Assembly (NCBI GenBank): GCA_017936885.1
Contig: JAGBEO010000011.1
Coordinates: 186,001-250,000 of the forward strand
DNA length: 64,000 bases
From: Lachnospiraceae bacterium
Lineage (GTDB): Bacteria > Bacillota > Clostridia > Lachnospirales > Lachnospiraceae
Direction of reading: 5' to 3'
A program made the translations under genes and the position numbers. Position 1 is the stretch's first letter. Every line of letters begins with the position of its first letter. The notes beneath the pieces were generated by a model. The model made no database searches and had not been told where the DNA came from. It saw only the letters and a program-made list of their open reading frames with translations. This document shows positions 46,326 to 54,941 of the stretch, piece by piece.

Positions 46326-47348
46326 TTATTCGTCCGCGCCATCGGATACCAGATCCGGGAAAATACATTGAACAAATCTGTCTGCCAATAATTCTCTTCC
46401 GGCATCATTGAAGTGAATATAATCGGTCATGTAGTCCAGATAATTATCTTCGTTGACAGAACCGTAGAAATTATCGATAAAGGATACGCCGCAGTCGCTG
46501 GTGGCATCCAGTTCTTTCTGCAAATAATGGCTTAAGGTTCCGTTTCCTAAATCAACGCGGTCGCCGTTTTCGAAGTTACCTTCTTCATTGATAGTATGGC
46601 AGAAGGTGTGGGACATCACAACGATACGGATATGCGGATAGGCTTCCTGAATCGCTCTGACACCGGATCTCAGGGCGCCGGTGTAAGTGATAATTGCCTC
46701 CGGATCATTGGGGTCATCACAAGGTCTTTTATTGATATAATCACTGCCGTCATACATAATACAGAGTATATCGACGGTGTTCATATCTATTCCCTCCAGC
46801 ATGGCTGTGGTGCGCGGGAAAGCCTCATCGTAGCTGTAAGAGGCAGCGGTCTTCATCAGATCAAAGTCGCCGGAGGCAAGGCTTTGTGCAACATAGGAGA
46901 AGGAAAAAGCATCCAGAATGTAACCGTCATTGTAAGATTCAAACTGAGCTGCCATGGTAGTGCCCGTAAAAGAACCGTTGTAGACAGTTGCTCCGGTTTT
47001 AGCTGCAATTTGCTCGGCGAGTCCGCCTTCTCCCTGATCCAGTGAAAAAGGATCGTCACCCAGGCATAGGATTGTAGTCACACCGTCATCCTCATGTCCC
47101 TCCAGTTTGTCCGGCGCAAGAGGGATAATGTTGTCCATGGCCTCAACATCGAAGTCAGTCGTCTGATAGTTCGGGTCGTAATCTGACGGTACTCCTTTGT
47201 TCCATTTATAAAGTCTATAGGCTGAGAATCCGGCAATCAGTACAATAATGCACAAAAGAACGATGTGAATATTGATGTGAAAGCTTCTTTTCTCTTTTTT
47301 TGAAGTGAGTTCGGTTTCCCGATTGTTTATTTCCTGATTTGGTTTCAT
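46326..47348 (-). CDS. SGNH-fold membrane-anchored protein lacking the usual nucleophile serine
   Basis: A 340-aa protein with a short basic cytosolic start, one membrane helix (about 27-46) and an outer SGNH-like domain. Where active relatives have GDS, this one reads LCLGDDPFSLDQ, so the nucleophile Ser position is Asp. The later blocks are YNGSFTGTTMAAQ, IMYDGSDYIN in place of the G-x-N-D block, and DYIHFNDAGREL, which keeps Asp and His. The overall plan matches the SGNH protein at 25777. It may be a catalytically dead binding protein, or use another residue. The ribosome site is GAAAGGT about 13 bases before the ATG. It is transcribed alone. Confidence 0.75.
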   Translation of the reverse strand: MKPNQEINNRETELTSKKEKRSFHINIHIVLLCIIVLIAGFSAYRLYKWNKGVPSDYDPNYQTTDFDVEAMDNIIPLAPDKLEGHEDDGVTTILCLGDDPFSLDQGEGGLAEQIAAKTGATVYNGSFTGTTMAAQFESYNDGYILDAFSFSYVAQSLASGDFDLMKTAASYSYDEAFPRTTAMLEGIDMNTVDILCIMYDGSDYINKRPCDDPNDPEAIITYTGALRSGVRAIQEAYPHIRIVVMSHTFCHTINEEGNFENGDRVDLGNGTLSHYLQKELDATSDCGVSFIDNFYGSVNEDNYLDYMTDYIHFNDAGRELLADRFVQCIFPDLVSDGADE

Positions 47349-47656
47349 AAATAATTACCATACCTTTCTTTGTAGCAGATTGAAAAACAATTCTGTCCCA
47401 TTATTCTACTATGAAATCTTGTAAAAATCCATGGCCTGCCATTATTTTAATAAAATATTTCGTTTTTACAGAATATTTCGGGGGAGAAATCCCGCATTGC
47501 GGTTTTTAACCCTTTTTTGAGGAATATATTTGAAGGATATAAAAAGAGTACATCCAAAAATTTGTCGATTTTTGGATGTACTCCTGACAGGTCTCATCTG
47601 GTGATGATAGGTCCATTGATACTGCGTTTTCCATCGTGGTTGGTTTGATTTTGGAA
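47349..47656. other. 308-base gap without a gene
   Basis: It lies between two minus-strand genes. It holds the strong hairpin terminator of the zinc-ribbon gene (47541-47583) and AT-rich sequence before the SGNH gene that should contain its promoter. No coding frame in it looks real. Confidence 0.5.
47541..47583 (-). terminator. Strong intrinsic terminator of the zinc-ribbon gene
   Basis: A perfect 16-base stem (GAGTACATCCAAAAAT and its complement, loop of 6) at 47546-47583. On the minus strand it is followed directly by TTTTT, so it ends transcription from the gene at 47657-47932. Confidence 0.8.
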
Positions 47657-47932
47657 CTAGGCGATGATTGCCGGCTGAGGGACTTGTTTCTGTAAATCTT
47701 TGTACCACTTGCTATACTTATACATACGGTAGGTAGTACTTAATTTCTGGAGCTGTTCTTCATCAGCGCAACAGATATTTAACTGCGCTCTCGCTTCCTG
47801 ATTCATGGATACATAGTCCATATAGGAAAGCTTCAGCTCTGTGATTGTCTCCCGGCATTTCGGACAAGTCTGTTTGTGCCCGTTTAGCATATAAACCCGA
47901 TGGCAACGCTTACAATAGTGCATGTACATCAT
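47657..47932 (-). CDS. Small zinc-ribbon protein of unknown function
   Basis: A 91-aa soluble protein. The N-terminal third is a zinc ribbon with two Cys pairs, HYCKRCHRVY and TCPKCRETI. The rest is helical and polar, with NICCADEEQ and a basic YKYSKWYKDLQK stretch near the end. GGGGA lies 7 bases before the ATG at 47932; the frame extends seven codons upstream without its own ribosome site. It is transcribed alone, with a strong terminator behind it. It shows no link to polysaccharide synthesis beyond position and may be a housekeeping or regulatory protein left between two blocks of the locus. Confidence 0.65.
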   Translation of the reverse strand: MMYMHYCKRCHRVYMLNGHKQTCPKCRETITELKLSYMDYVSMNQEARAQLNICCADEEQLQKLSTTYRMYKYSKWYKDLQKQVPQPAIIA

Positions 47933-48115
47933 GAAAAATTCCCCTTTTCTCATTAAAATGTTGAAATTGTAATGTTGCTCTTATATTGTGTCAGTTATAG
48001 GAGATAAAGTCAAGCGGATTTTAACAAAAAATGGTATATTCGGCGATGTAAAATATCGCGCAACAAGAATAATATTATGTAAATCTTGCCAGAAACAGAA
48101 AAATGGCAAATAACC

Positions 48116-48144
48116 TTGATAGTAAGACCATTCTATGCTATAAT
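48116..48144 (+). promoter_or_regulatory. Strong sigma-A promoter with extended -10 for the GH25 gene
   Basis: TTGATA (48116-48121), a 17-base spacer and a perfect TATAAT (48139-48144) preceded by TG one base away. The start codon lies 35 bases downstream. Confidence 0.75.
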
Positions 48145-48179
48145 TTTACAAAATTGTTACAAATGAGAGGTTTACATAA

Positions 48180-50975
48180 ATGCAAAACAAAAAGAATAAT
48201 AAGAAAAGAGAAAAGCTTCGGGATATATCATTTGAAGAACTGCTCATGGATGAAGACGGAGCGTTTGATGATGAGGACGCGGATACTGTCACGGATGATA
48301 CGCTGGAATTCTTAAGTCTTGATGATGAAATGATCGAGACTTATAACCGAAGTCATAAAGCATCTAAGGGAAAGGCAACTGCCGCCAGAGAGCTTGATGA
48401 AGAGTACGAAGACGAAGAAGACGACGAATACGGCGATGAAGAAGATGACGAGTACGGCGACGAAGAGGACGATGAGTACGAGGATGACGAGTACGGCGAC
48501 GAAGAAGACGATGAGTACGAGGATGAAGAGTACGAAGACGAAGAAGACGATGAGTACGAGGATGAAGAGTACGAAGACGAAGAAGACGATGAGTACGAAG
48601 ATGAAGAGTACGATGACGACGAGTACGAATATGACGCCTACGCAGAGGACAGTGCTTTTGTAAGATTCAAGGAATTTTTGGGGAATATGAGTACCCTTGA
48701 CGTGGTAGTGGCAATGCTCGGCATTGTAGTGCTGGTAGGTGTGTTTGTTACCGGAAGTCTTTATGTCAATGCCAGGATGACGGAGAAGCAGGTGGAGGCT
48801 TTCGCATCAGTAGGAGATGAAATCAAAGGCGTATCCGTGATCGGAGAAGGCGGATTGATTGCCGTGTCGGAATCTGCGAAGCTGACCCACATGGTTGAGG
48901 CAGAGGAAGAAGAACAGGAGCAGGAAGAAGAAAAAGAAGAGAAAAAAGAAACGATTGAGGTATCCCTGCGTCTGACTTCCATCCAATCTGATTTAAAGAT
49001 CAAATTTGTCAATCAGGAAACAGGCAAACTGATCGGCAGCGTACCTTTTGAGGTAGAAGTTGCCGGCGGTAAGAAGACATATAATCTGAAAGATGAAGAT
49101 AAAGACGGTATCATCTATCAGACGGGAATAGAATCCGGAAGCTATAAGGTGACAATTAAGCCTTTTACCGGAACTGATTATCAGGAATATAAGCTGCCTT
49201 CTCAGGCAAGTGCTGTGGAGGTTACGGATAAGATCGCATACAAGAAGGTAGATGTGGCGGACGAGGTTAAGACAGAAGCGGAAGTGAATGCGGCAGCAGA
49301 GGATACTGCACAGCAGAATACAGTGGTAGAGTCTGTATTGACAGATACCGTGGAGTGGGTGGAGTCCACTAAGACACCGATTGAGGATGGCGAGGAAAGC
49401 TATGAGAAGGTGCCGGAGAGTGATATTCCTAATCCGTGGACGGTAAGCAGTGCTTATAGAAAGCTTGTGGAAGAAGGCTTGGAGGAAGAACAGCCGGAGA
49501 CACGCCCGGAGGATGTGACGGTGTCCTTGGATAAGAGCAGTGTTACATTGAAGAAGGGAGAAAGTACTTCCGTGAAAGTGTCTGTAAGCGACAGCAGTGC
49601 CCGGTATGTAGTGGAATGGAGCAGCGCGGATTCTTCCATTGCTACAGTCAGTGACGGCAGTGTTACCGGTGTGGGTGTGGGAAGTACCTCGATTACTGCC
49701 AGAGTTGCCGTGGGCAGTATAGTTACGGATTTGTCATGTTCTGTGACTGTAGAAGAAGCACAGAAAGATGATGATAAAGAAGAGGAAAAGGATGAGGATG
49801 CCGATAAAGACGATGATGATAAAAAAGATGAAGATAAAGAAGTAGTCTATACCAAAGTCTCTATCGATGGAAGTAAAGAGGTTGCGGTAGGTAAAACCAT
49901 AACGCTGAAGGCATCCACGGAACCCAAAGACGGCAAGGTAAGCTGGAGCAGTGAGAATGAGAAGATTGCGAAGGTAGATAAGAATGGTGTGGTAACCGGT
50001 GTGGCAGAAGGAACGGTTAAGATCAAGGCTGTCTGCAAGAATGAGGAGACAGACGATGTTTCTGCTTCTTATGAGATAACGGTTAAAAAGGAGGCAACGG
50101 CAGACGGCAGCACAAAGCTGAAAGATAAGGACGGTAACCAATTGTATTACCGTAATTCCAACAAGGAATATATAGAAGCGACCTATGATGACTACGGTAA
50201 GAAGGAGACCTTCTATAAGAAGACCACTAAGGTATCCAAGTATAAATATACCGGATGGCAGACAATTGACGGACATGTTTATTATTATGACAAAAACGGT
50301 AACGTGGTAACCGGAGAGCAGGTTATTCAGGGGGCGAAATACAATTTCGGCAGTGACGGTAAATTGTCCTCTAATTCCGGTTCCATGGGAATAGACGTAT
50401 CCAAGTGGAACGGTTCTATCGACTGGAATGCGGTGAAGAATTCCGGCGTATCCTATGTTATTATCCGGTGCGGCTACAGAGGTTCTTCCACGGGTGTTTT
50501 GGTTGAAGACCCGAAGTTTAAGAGTAATATTAAAGGCGCCAAGGCTGCGGGACTTAAGGTAGGTGCTTATTTCTTCAGTCAGGCAACAAATGAAGTGGAA
50601 GCGGTAGAAGAGGCATCCATGGCGGTTAATCTGGTCAGCGGTTACGGACTGAATTATCCGATTTTCCTGGATGTGGAAGCCAGCGGCGGACGCGGTGACA
50701 GCATCAGTAAGGAGACAAGAACTGCTGTATGTAAAGCTTTCTGTGCAACAGTACAAAACTCCGGTTACTCTGCAGGTATTTACGCCAACAAGACATGGCT
50801 TACGGAGAAGATCAATACGGGCAGCTTGACATCATATAAGATCTGGCTGGCACAATACGCCAGTGCGCCGACCTATAAGGCTACCAGATATGATATGTGG
50901 CAGTACTCTTCCAAAGGAAAAGTGAGCGGTATCAGCGGCAGTGTGGATATGAACATCAGTTATCTGAATTATTAG
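48180..50975 (+). CDS. Membrane-anchored GH25 lysozyme-type wall hydrolase with acidic repeat tract and Ig-like domains
   Basis: A 931-aa protein. The cytosolic N-terminus carries a very acidic Asp/Glu/Tyr repeat tract (about residues 71-155). One membrane helix follows (about 175-197). Outside come an acidic stretch, a prealbumin-like/SpaA-type beta domain (about 268-340), two BIG2-type Ig-like domains (about 445-530 and 555-640) and a repeat like choline- or wall-binding modules (GWQTIDGHVYYYDKNGN). Last is a GH25 muramidase domain with Asp739 in [14 protein letters not shown] and the DxE pair Asp831/Glu833 in FLDVEASGG. It should cleave the MurNAc-GlcNAc bond in peptidoglycan. GAGAGG precedes the ATG, and a strong promoter is present. 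Confidence 0.9.
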   Translation: MQNKKNNKKREKLRDISFEELLMDEDGAFDDEDADTVTDDTLEFLSLDDEMIETYNRSHKASKGKATAARELDEEYEDEEDDEYGDEEDDEYGDEEDDEYEDDEYGDEEDDEYEDEEYEDEEDDEYEDEEYEDEEDDEYEDEEYDDDEYEYDAYAEDSAFVRFKEFLGNMSTLDVVVAMLGIVVLVGVFVTGSLYVNARMTEKQVEAFASVGDEIKGVSVIGEGGLIAVSESAKLTHMVEAEEEEQEQEEEKEEKKETIEVSLRLTSIQSDLKIKFVNQETGKLIGSVPFEVEVAGGKKTYNLKDEDKDGIIYQTGIESGSYKVTIKPFTGTDYQEYKLPSQASAVEVTDKIAYKKVDVADEVKTEAEVNAAAEDTAQQNTVVESVLTDTVEWVESTKTPIEDGEESYEKVPESDIPNPWTVSSAYRKLVEEGLEEEQPETRPEDVTVSLDKSSVTLKKGESTSVKVSVSDSSARYVVEWSSADSSIATVSDGSVTGVGVGSTSITARVAVGSIVTDLSCSVTVEEAQKDDDKEEEKDEDADKDDDDKKDEDKEVVYTKVSIDGSKEVAVGKTITLKASTEPKDGKVSWSSENEKIAKVDKNGVVTGVAEGTVKIKAVCKNEETDDVSASYEITVKKEATADGSTKLKDKDGNQLYYRNSNKEYIEATYDDYGKKETFYKKTTKVSKYKYTGWQTIDGHVYYYDKNGNVVTGEQVIQGAKYNFGSDGKLSSNSGSMGIDVSKWNGSIDWNAVKNSGVSYVIIRCGYRGSSTGVLVEDPKFKSNIKGAKAAGLKVGAYFFSQATNEVEAVEEASMAVNLVSGYGLNYPIFLDVEASGGRGDSISKETRTAVCKAFCATVQNSGYSAGIYANKTWLTEKINTGSLTSYKIWLAQYASAPTYKATRYDMWQYSSKGKVSGISGSVDMNISYLNY
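48390..48640 (+). repeat. In-frame coding repeat encoding an Asp/Glu/Tyr tract
   Basis: Degenerate tandem units of GAAGAAGACGATGAGTACG type. The protein repeats are first EEDDEYGD-like, then EEDDEYEDEEYED-like, each three times with small variations. Such arrays change length by slippage, always keeping frame if whole codon units are gained or lost. Confidence 0.8.
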
Positions 50976-50977
50976 AC

Positions 50978-51006
50978 TTGGAATTCTGTGCCATTTCTAC
51001 TATAAT
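50978..51006 (+). promoter_or_regulatory. Sigma-A promoter for rfbB and the downstream cassette
   Basis: TTGGAA (50978-50983), 17 bases and a perfect TATAAT (51001-51006), starting just 3 bases after the GH25 stop codon. No terminator is seen between the two genes, so read-through is possible too. Confidence 0.6.
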
Positions 51007-51136
51007 AGAGCAGAAAGACGATGGCACAAAGAGGCAGACCGCATTGAGCGGAATGTACATTTTGTCAGGTGAGTTTGCGGATGCGCTGCGACCGCAGGCC
51101 TGATATTATCAAAGCAGCGCAGAAATGAGGAAGAAG

Positions 51137-52219
51137 ATGAGAACATACCTTGTAACAGGCGGTGCCGGATTTATCGGTTCCAATTATATTCATTATATGT
51201 TTAAGAAATATGACAATGAGATCAGAATCATTAATGTGGATGCATTAACCTATGCAGGCAATCTGGAGAACCTCAAAGATATAGAGGATCGGGAGAACTA
51301 TACTTTTGTAAAGGCGGACATCTGTGACAAAGAGGCGATTGCTGAAATCTTTGCAGAGAATGATATTGACAGAGTGGTACACTTTGCGGCAGAAAGTCAT
51401 GTGGACAGAAGCATTAAGAATCCGGAAGTGTTCGTGCAGACTAATGTACTTGGCACGGCTGTGATGCTTAACTGCGCCAAAGCGGCATGGGAGCTTCCTG
51501 ATGGCACCTATAAAGAGGGCAAGAAGTTTCTCCATGTGTCTACCGATGAAGTGTACGGTTCCTTAGAGGAAGACGGCGGTTATTTCTATGAGACAACCCC
51601 ATATGCGCCCCATAGTCCCTATTCGGCAAGCAAGGCAAGCTCGGATATGCTTGTAAAAGCTTATATGGACACCTATAAATTCCCGGCAAATATTACCAAC
51701 TGTTCCAACAATTACGGACCCTATCAGTTCCCGGAGAAGCTGATTCCGTTAATTATCAATAATGCTTTGCAGGGCAAGAAGCTTCCCGTGTACGGTGACG
51801 GCAAGAATGTGCGTGACTGGTTATATGTAGAAGACCATGCCAAGGCTATCGATATGGTACAGGAACAGGGCAGACTGTTTGAAACCTACAATGTGGGCGG
51901 ACATAATGAGAAGCAGAATATTGAGATTATTAAGATTATTCTTGAGACTTTGCAGGAGATGCTTGCAGAAGATGATCCCCGTAAGGCGCTCGTCAGCGAA
52001 GATCTGATTACCTATGTGGAGGATCGTAAAGGGCATGACAGAAGATATGCCATTGCACCGGACAAGATCAAAGCGGAGATCGGCTGGGAGCCGGAAACGA
52101 TGTTCAAGGAAGGTATCCGCCGCACAATCCAGTGGTTCTTCGAACATGAGGACTGGATGAAAAATGTGACAAGCGGCGATTATCAGAAGTATTACGAAGA
52201 TATGTACAAGACAAAATAG
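51137..52219 (+). CDS. rfbB: dTDP-glucose 4,6-dehydratase
   Basis: Second step of dTDP-L-rhamnose synthesis: dTDP-glucose to dTDP-4-keto-6-deoxyglucose. The NAD motif is YLVTGGAGFIGSNY. The substrate and catalytic region has HFAAESHVDRS, VSTDEVYGSL and YSASKASSD (the Y-x3-K pair). The late part has NCSNNYGPYQFPEKLIP, strongly typical of RfbB/RmlB. It is 360 aa. GAGGAAG directly before the ATG at 51137 decides the start over one four codons upstream. rfbA and rfbC follow further downstream, separated by the CotH/VTC cassette. rfbD is not found in this window. Confidence 0.95.
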   Translation: MRTYLVTGGAGFIGSNYIHYMFKKYDNEIRIINVDALTYAGNLENLKDIEDRENYTFVKADICDKEAIAEIFAENDIDRVVHFAAESHVDRSIKNPEVFVQTNVLGTAVMLNCAKAAWELPDGTYKEGKKFLHVSTDEVYGSLEEDGGYFYETTPYAPHSPYSASKASSDMLVKAYMDTYKFPANITNCSNNYGPYQFPEKLIPLIINNALQGKKLPVYGDGKNVRDWLYVEDHAKAIDMVQEQGRLFETYNVGGHNEKQNIEIIKIILETLQEMLAEDDPRKALVSEDLITYVEDRKGHDRRYAIAPDKIKAEIGWEPETMFKEGIRRTIQWFFEHEDWMKNVTSGDYQKYYEDMYKTK

Positions 52220-52239
52220 AAACATGGCAGGGATGTGAG

Positions 52240-54939
52240 ATGAGTCAGTTGACAGCAGGAATTGTTTTATTCCTAATACCGGGGCTGATGCCTGCACATG
52301 TACAGTATAAGAGAGATGAGAAGGGCAGTCGGTTATCTTTGGCAGTAAATGCGTTGACAGATGCCTTTCTCATTCTTGTTTGTACCTATGGCTGTATGTG
52401 GCTTTTGTTTGGAGACGCTGCACTTTCTTTGGTGAAAGGGGCAAAACCGGATTCCTTTTATAATCATTATATATTGTTGTATGTTCTTTATTTTGTGGCG
52501 GCATATGGCTTTTCCTTTTTGCTGATGCTATGGACCGCATGGAAGTACCGGAAGGAAGTGCTGATTGACAGAAGACATTCTTTTCTGTTTCTGGTGACGG
52601 TATTGTGGGTTATTTTGTTTGCAGGAATCGGATACGATGATTATGCCGGGAAGCATATTGTGATTAATGAGGTGTGCAGTCACAATCTGTCCCTGATTTT
52701 GGATGATGACGGAGAAAACAGTGATTATATTGAGATATATAACCCTTCCTTTACGACAGTGTCGCTGGATGGCTGGTATTTGGCAGATCATGAGAATGTG
52801 CTGCAGTCAAAACCCTTGTCGGGCATCTATATTGAACCCCGTTCCTATCTGGTGTTATTTGCCGGAGGAAATGCCGGGGGAAGCGGCTTGTCCGGGGAAC
52901 AGGAGGAGCAATACGGCTATCTGGACTTTAAACTGAAAGAAGCGGGAGAAACACTGACACTGGCAGATGAGGACGGACGTGTGGTTGACCGGGTGGAGGT
53001 GCCCGTACTTACAACAGATGTTTCCTATGCAAGATTGCAGGACGGGCAGGATTGCTGGAGTATTGTCCGAAACGGTACGCCCGGTAAAACAAATGAAGGA
53101 CTTGCCGCTTATGTGATTCCAACGCTGGAGGAACCGGTGTTTTCAGTAGAAAGTGGATTTTATGAAGAACCTTTTGTGTTGTCACTGACAGCAGGAAAGG
53201 ACGAAAAGGTATATTACACACTGGACGGTTCCGAGCCGACGACCGAATCCAAATGCTATACGGAACCGATTGCCATACAGGATAACAGTGACACGGAGAA
53301 TTATTATGCCAATATAGGGGGCATTGCGAGAGAAGGCGACTATCAGCCCGCTTACCGGATTGATAAAGGCACTGTGGTAAAAGCAATATGTGTAAATGAG
53401 ACAGGAGAGGTCAGTGAAGTTGCTTCACAGGTATATTTTGTCGGCTTTGATGAAAAATCAGGATATGACAATGTGAAAATAATGTCCGTGGTAGGTAACC
53501 CGGCGGATTTTTTCTCGGACGAGAGGGGCATCTATGTTTTGGGAGAAGACTATCATGAGTGGAAGGATTACAGGGAAAGTCTTGGATATTCCTTCGCTGC
53601 CAATTACACGGATACGGATAAAACAGGGGAAAGAGCGGTAATGGTTACCCTTTTTGATGCGGATAAAGACATGCTGTCGCAGGAGAAGATCGGTGTCAGA
53701 ATCCGCGGCGGAGCGTCTAAGGGATTGAGACAGAAGGGATTTAATTTCTATGCGCGCACGGAGTACGGCGAGGACGTTCTGGATCTGTGCCGTAAGATGC
53801 TGCGGACATCGGGTTCCATTGATACGAACAAAACCATGCTGCGGGATGTCTTCAATCAGTCTCTGGTGGCAGACCGGGATCTGGAGACACAGCCCGGGGA
53901 ACCCTGTGTACTTTTTCTGAACGGTGAATACTGGGGATTATATAATTTACAGGCGCGTTTTACAGAGGATTATTTTGAAGAAAAGTATGGGATAACAGAA
54001 GATAATCTGATTATGATCAAGCAGGATCGGCGTGTTTCCATCGGGGAAGAGGCAGATATGGAGCTGTATACGGAGTTGGTTTCCTATGCGCAGCAGCAGG
54101 ATCTGTCGCAGGAAGATACGTATGAGACGATCGGGCAGATGATGGATGTCCAGAGCTTTATCGACCATTACTGCTTCGAAATCTATATTGGGAATACGGA
54201 CTGGCCGTTAAATAATGTGTGCTGCTGGCGCAGCAGAGAGAGCGGCGGAGATTCTGTGTATACGGACGGCAGATGGCGCTGGGGTGTCTATGATACGGAC
54301 GAATCCACGGGAATCTATCCGGAGGGCATGAGCACCTATTCTTCCAATGCATTTTTAGAGGAAGCACACTGGTTTGGAAGCCCTACGACCATGCCGCTTA
54401 TGTCTAATCTGCTGGAAAACGCGGAATTTAAGAAGCAGTTTGTGCTTACCTTTATGGATATGGCAAATGAGAATTTTGTCTATGAAAAGGTACATGAGAA
54501 GCTGTATGAACTGGCATCCGTGTACGCAGAGCCCATGGTAGAGACTTATCACCGGTTTAACGGGGATGAGTATACATTAGATACTTTCTATGAAAATATA
54601 GGGAGAATAGATGAGTTTTACCGATACCGCTATGAATATATTGTGCCGTATATGGCAGAGGCAATGGAACTGACGGGCAGTCTTGAAACAGTGACGCTGC
54701 AGACTACACCCGGCGGCAGTATTGTGCTTAATACGATAGAACCGGATCTGGTTTCGGGACAATGGAGCGGCTCTTATTATACGGATTATCCGGTTACGGC
54801 AACCGCGGTTGCAGAAGAAGGGTATCGTTTTGCCGGATGGCAGGGAAGCTGTGAGAGTACGCAGGAGACGATAGCAGCGGAAGTGACAGAGGGCGGTATC
54901 GTGCTGAGCGCGGTTTTTGTACCGGTGAATGGAGACTAA
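52240..54939 (+). CDS. Membrane-anchored lamin-tail/CotH kinase-like protein, first tandem copy
   Basis: An 899-aa protein. The N-terminus has about four membrane helices (residues 5-125). Outside follow a lamin-tail domain (about 135-270: INEVCSHNLSLILDDDGENS), a chitobiase C-terminal-like beta domain (YYTLDGSEPTTES) and a CotH kinase-like domain. That domain has IRGGASKGLRQKGFNFYAR, MLRDVFNQSL, EYWGLYNLQARF, and the metal-side DTDEST in WGVYDTDEST. At the C-terminus is an InlB-type B-repeat (GYRFAGWQGSCEST). CotH proteins are kinases; the target here is unknown. It starts 20 bases behind rfbB and sits 2 bases from a tandem paralogue. Confidence 0.85.
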   Translation: MSQLTAGIVLFLIPGLMPAHVQYKRDEKGSRLSLAVNALTDAFLILVCTYGCMWLLFGDAALSLVKGAKPDSFYNHYILLYVLYFVAAYGFSFLLMLWTAWKYRKEVLIDRRHSFLFLVTVLWVILFAGIGYDDYAGKHIVINEVCSHNLSLILDDDGENSDYIEIYNPSFTTVSLDGWYLADHENVLQSKPLSGIYIEPRSYLVLFAGGNAGGSGLSGEQEEQYGYLDFKLKEAGETLTLADEDGRVVDRVEVPVLTTDVSYARLQDGQDCWSIVRNGTPGKTNEGLAAYVIPTLEEPVFSVESGFYEEPFVLSLTAGKDEKVYYTLDGSEPTTESKCYTEPIAIQDNSDTENYYANIGGIAREGDYQPAYRIDKGTVVKAICVNETGEVSEVASQVYFVGFDEKSGYDNVKIMSVVGNPADFFSDERGIYVLGEDYHEWKDYRESLGYSFAANYTDTDKTGERAVMVTLFDADKDMLSQEKIGVRIRGGASKGLRQKGFNFYARTEYGEDVLDLCRKMLRTSGSIDTNKTMLRDVFNQSLVADRDLETQPGEPCVLFLNGEYWGLYNLQARFTEDYFEEKYGITEDNLIMIKQDRRVSIGEEADMELYTELVSYAQQQDLSQEDTYETIGQMMDVQSFIDHYCFEIYIGNTDWPLNNVCCWRSRESGGDSVYTDGRWRWGVYDTDESTGIYPEGMSTYSSNAFLEEAHWFGSPTTMPLMSNLLENAEFKKQFVLTFMDMANENFVYEKVHEKLYELASVYAEPMVETYHRFNGDEYTLDTFYENIGRIDEFYRYRYEYIVPYMAEAMELTGSLETVTLQTTPGGSIVLNTIEPDLVSGQWSGSYYTDYPVTATAVAEEGYRFAGWQGSCESTQETIAAEVTEGGIVLSAVFVPVNGD

Positions 54940-54941
54940 AT

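Noticed and set aside
48390-48640. Possible CRISPR or satellite array
   Set aside because: Units are contiguous, without spacers, codon-based and fully in frame with a recognisable protein.
48394-48663. 89-residue Lys/Thr/Met-rich frame inside the acidic repeat
   Set aside because: It is the +1 frame reading of the Asp/Glu/Tyr codon repeat. The composition follows from the repeat, and there is no ribosome site.
49734-50756. Long antisense frame of 340 residues opposite the GH25 gene
   Set aside because: It lies wholly opposite well-recognised Ig-like and GH25 domains, shows no domain of its own and has no promoter or ribosome site. Such shadows are common opposite acidic genes.
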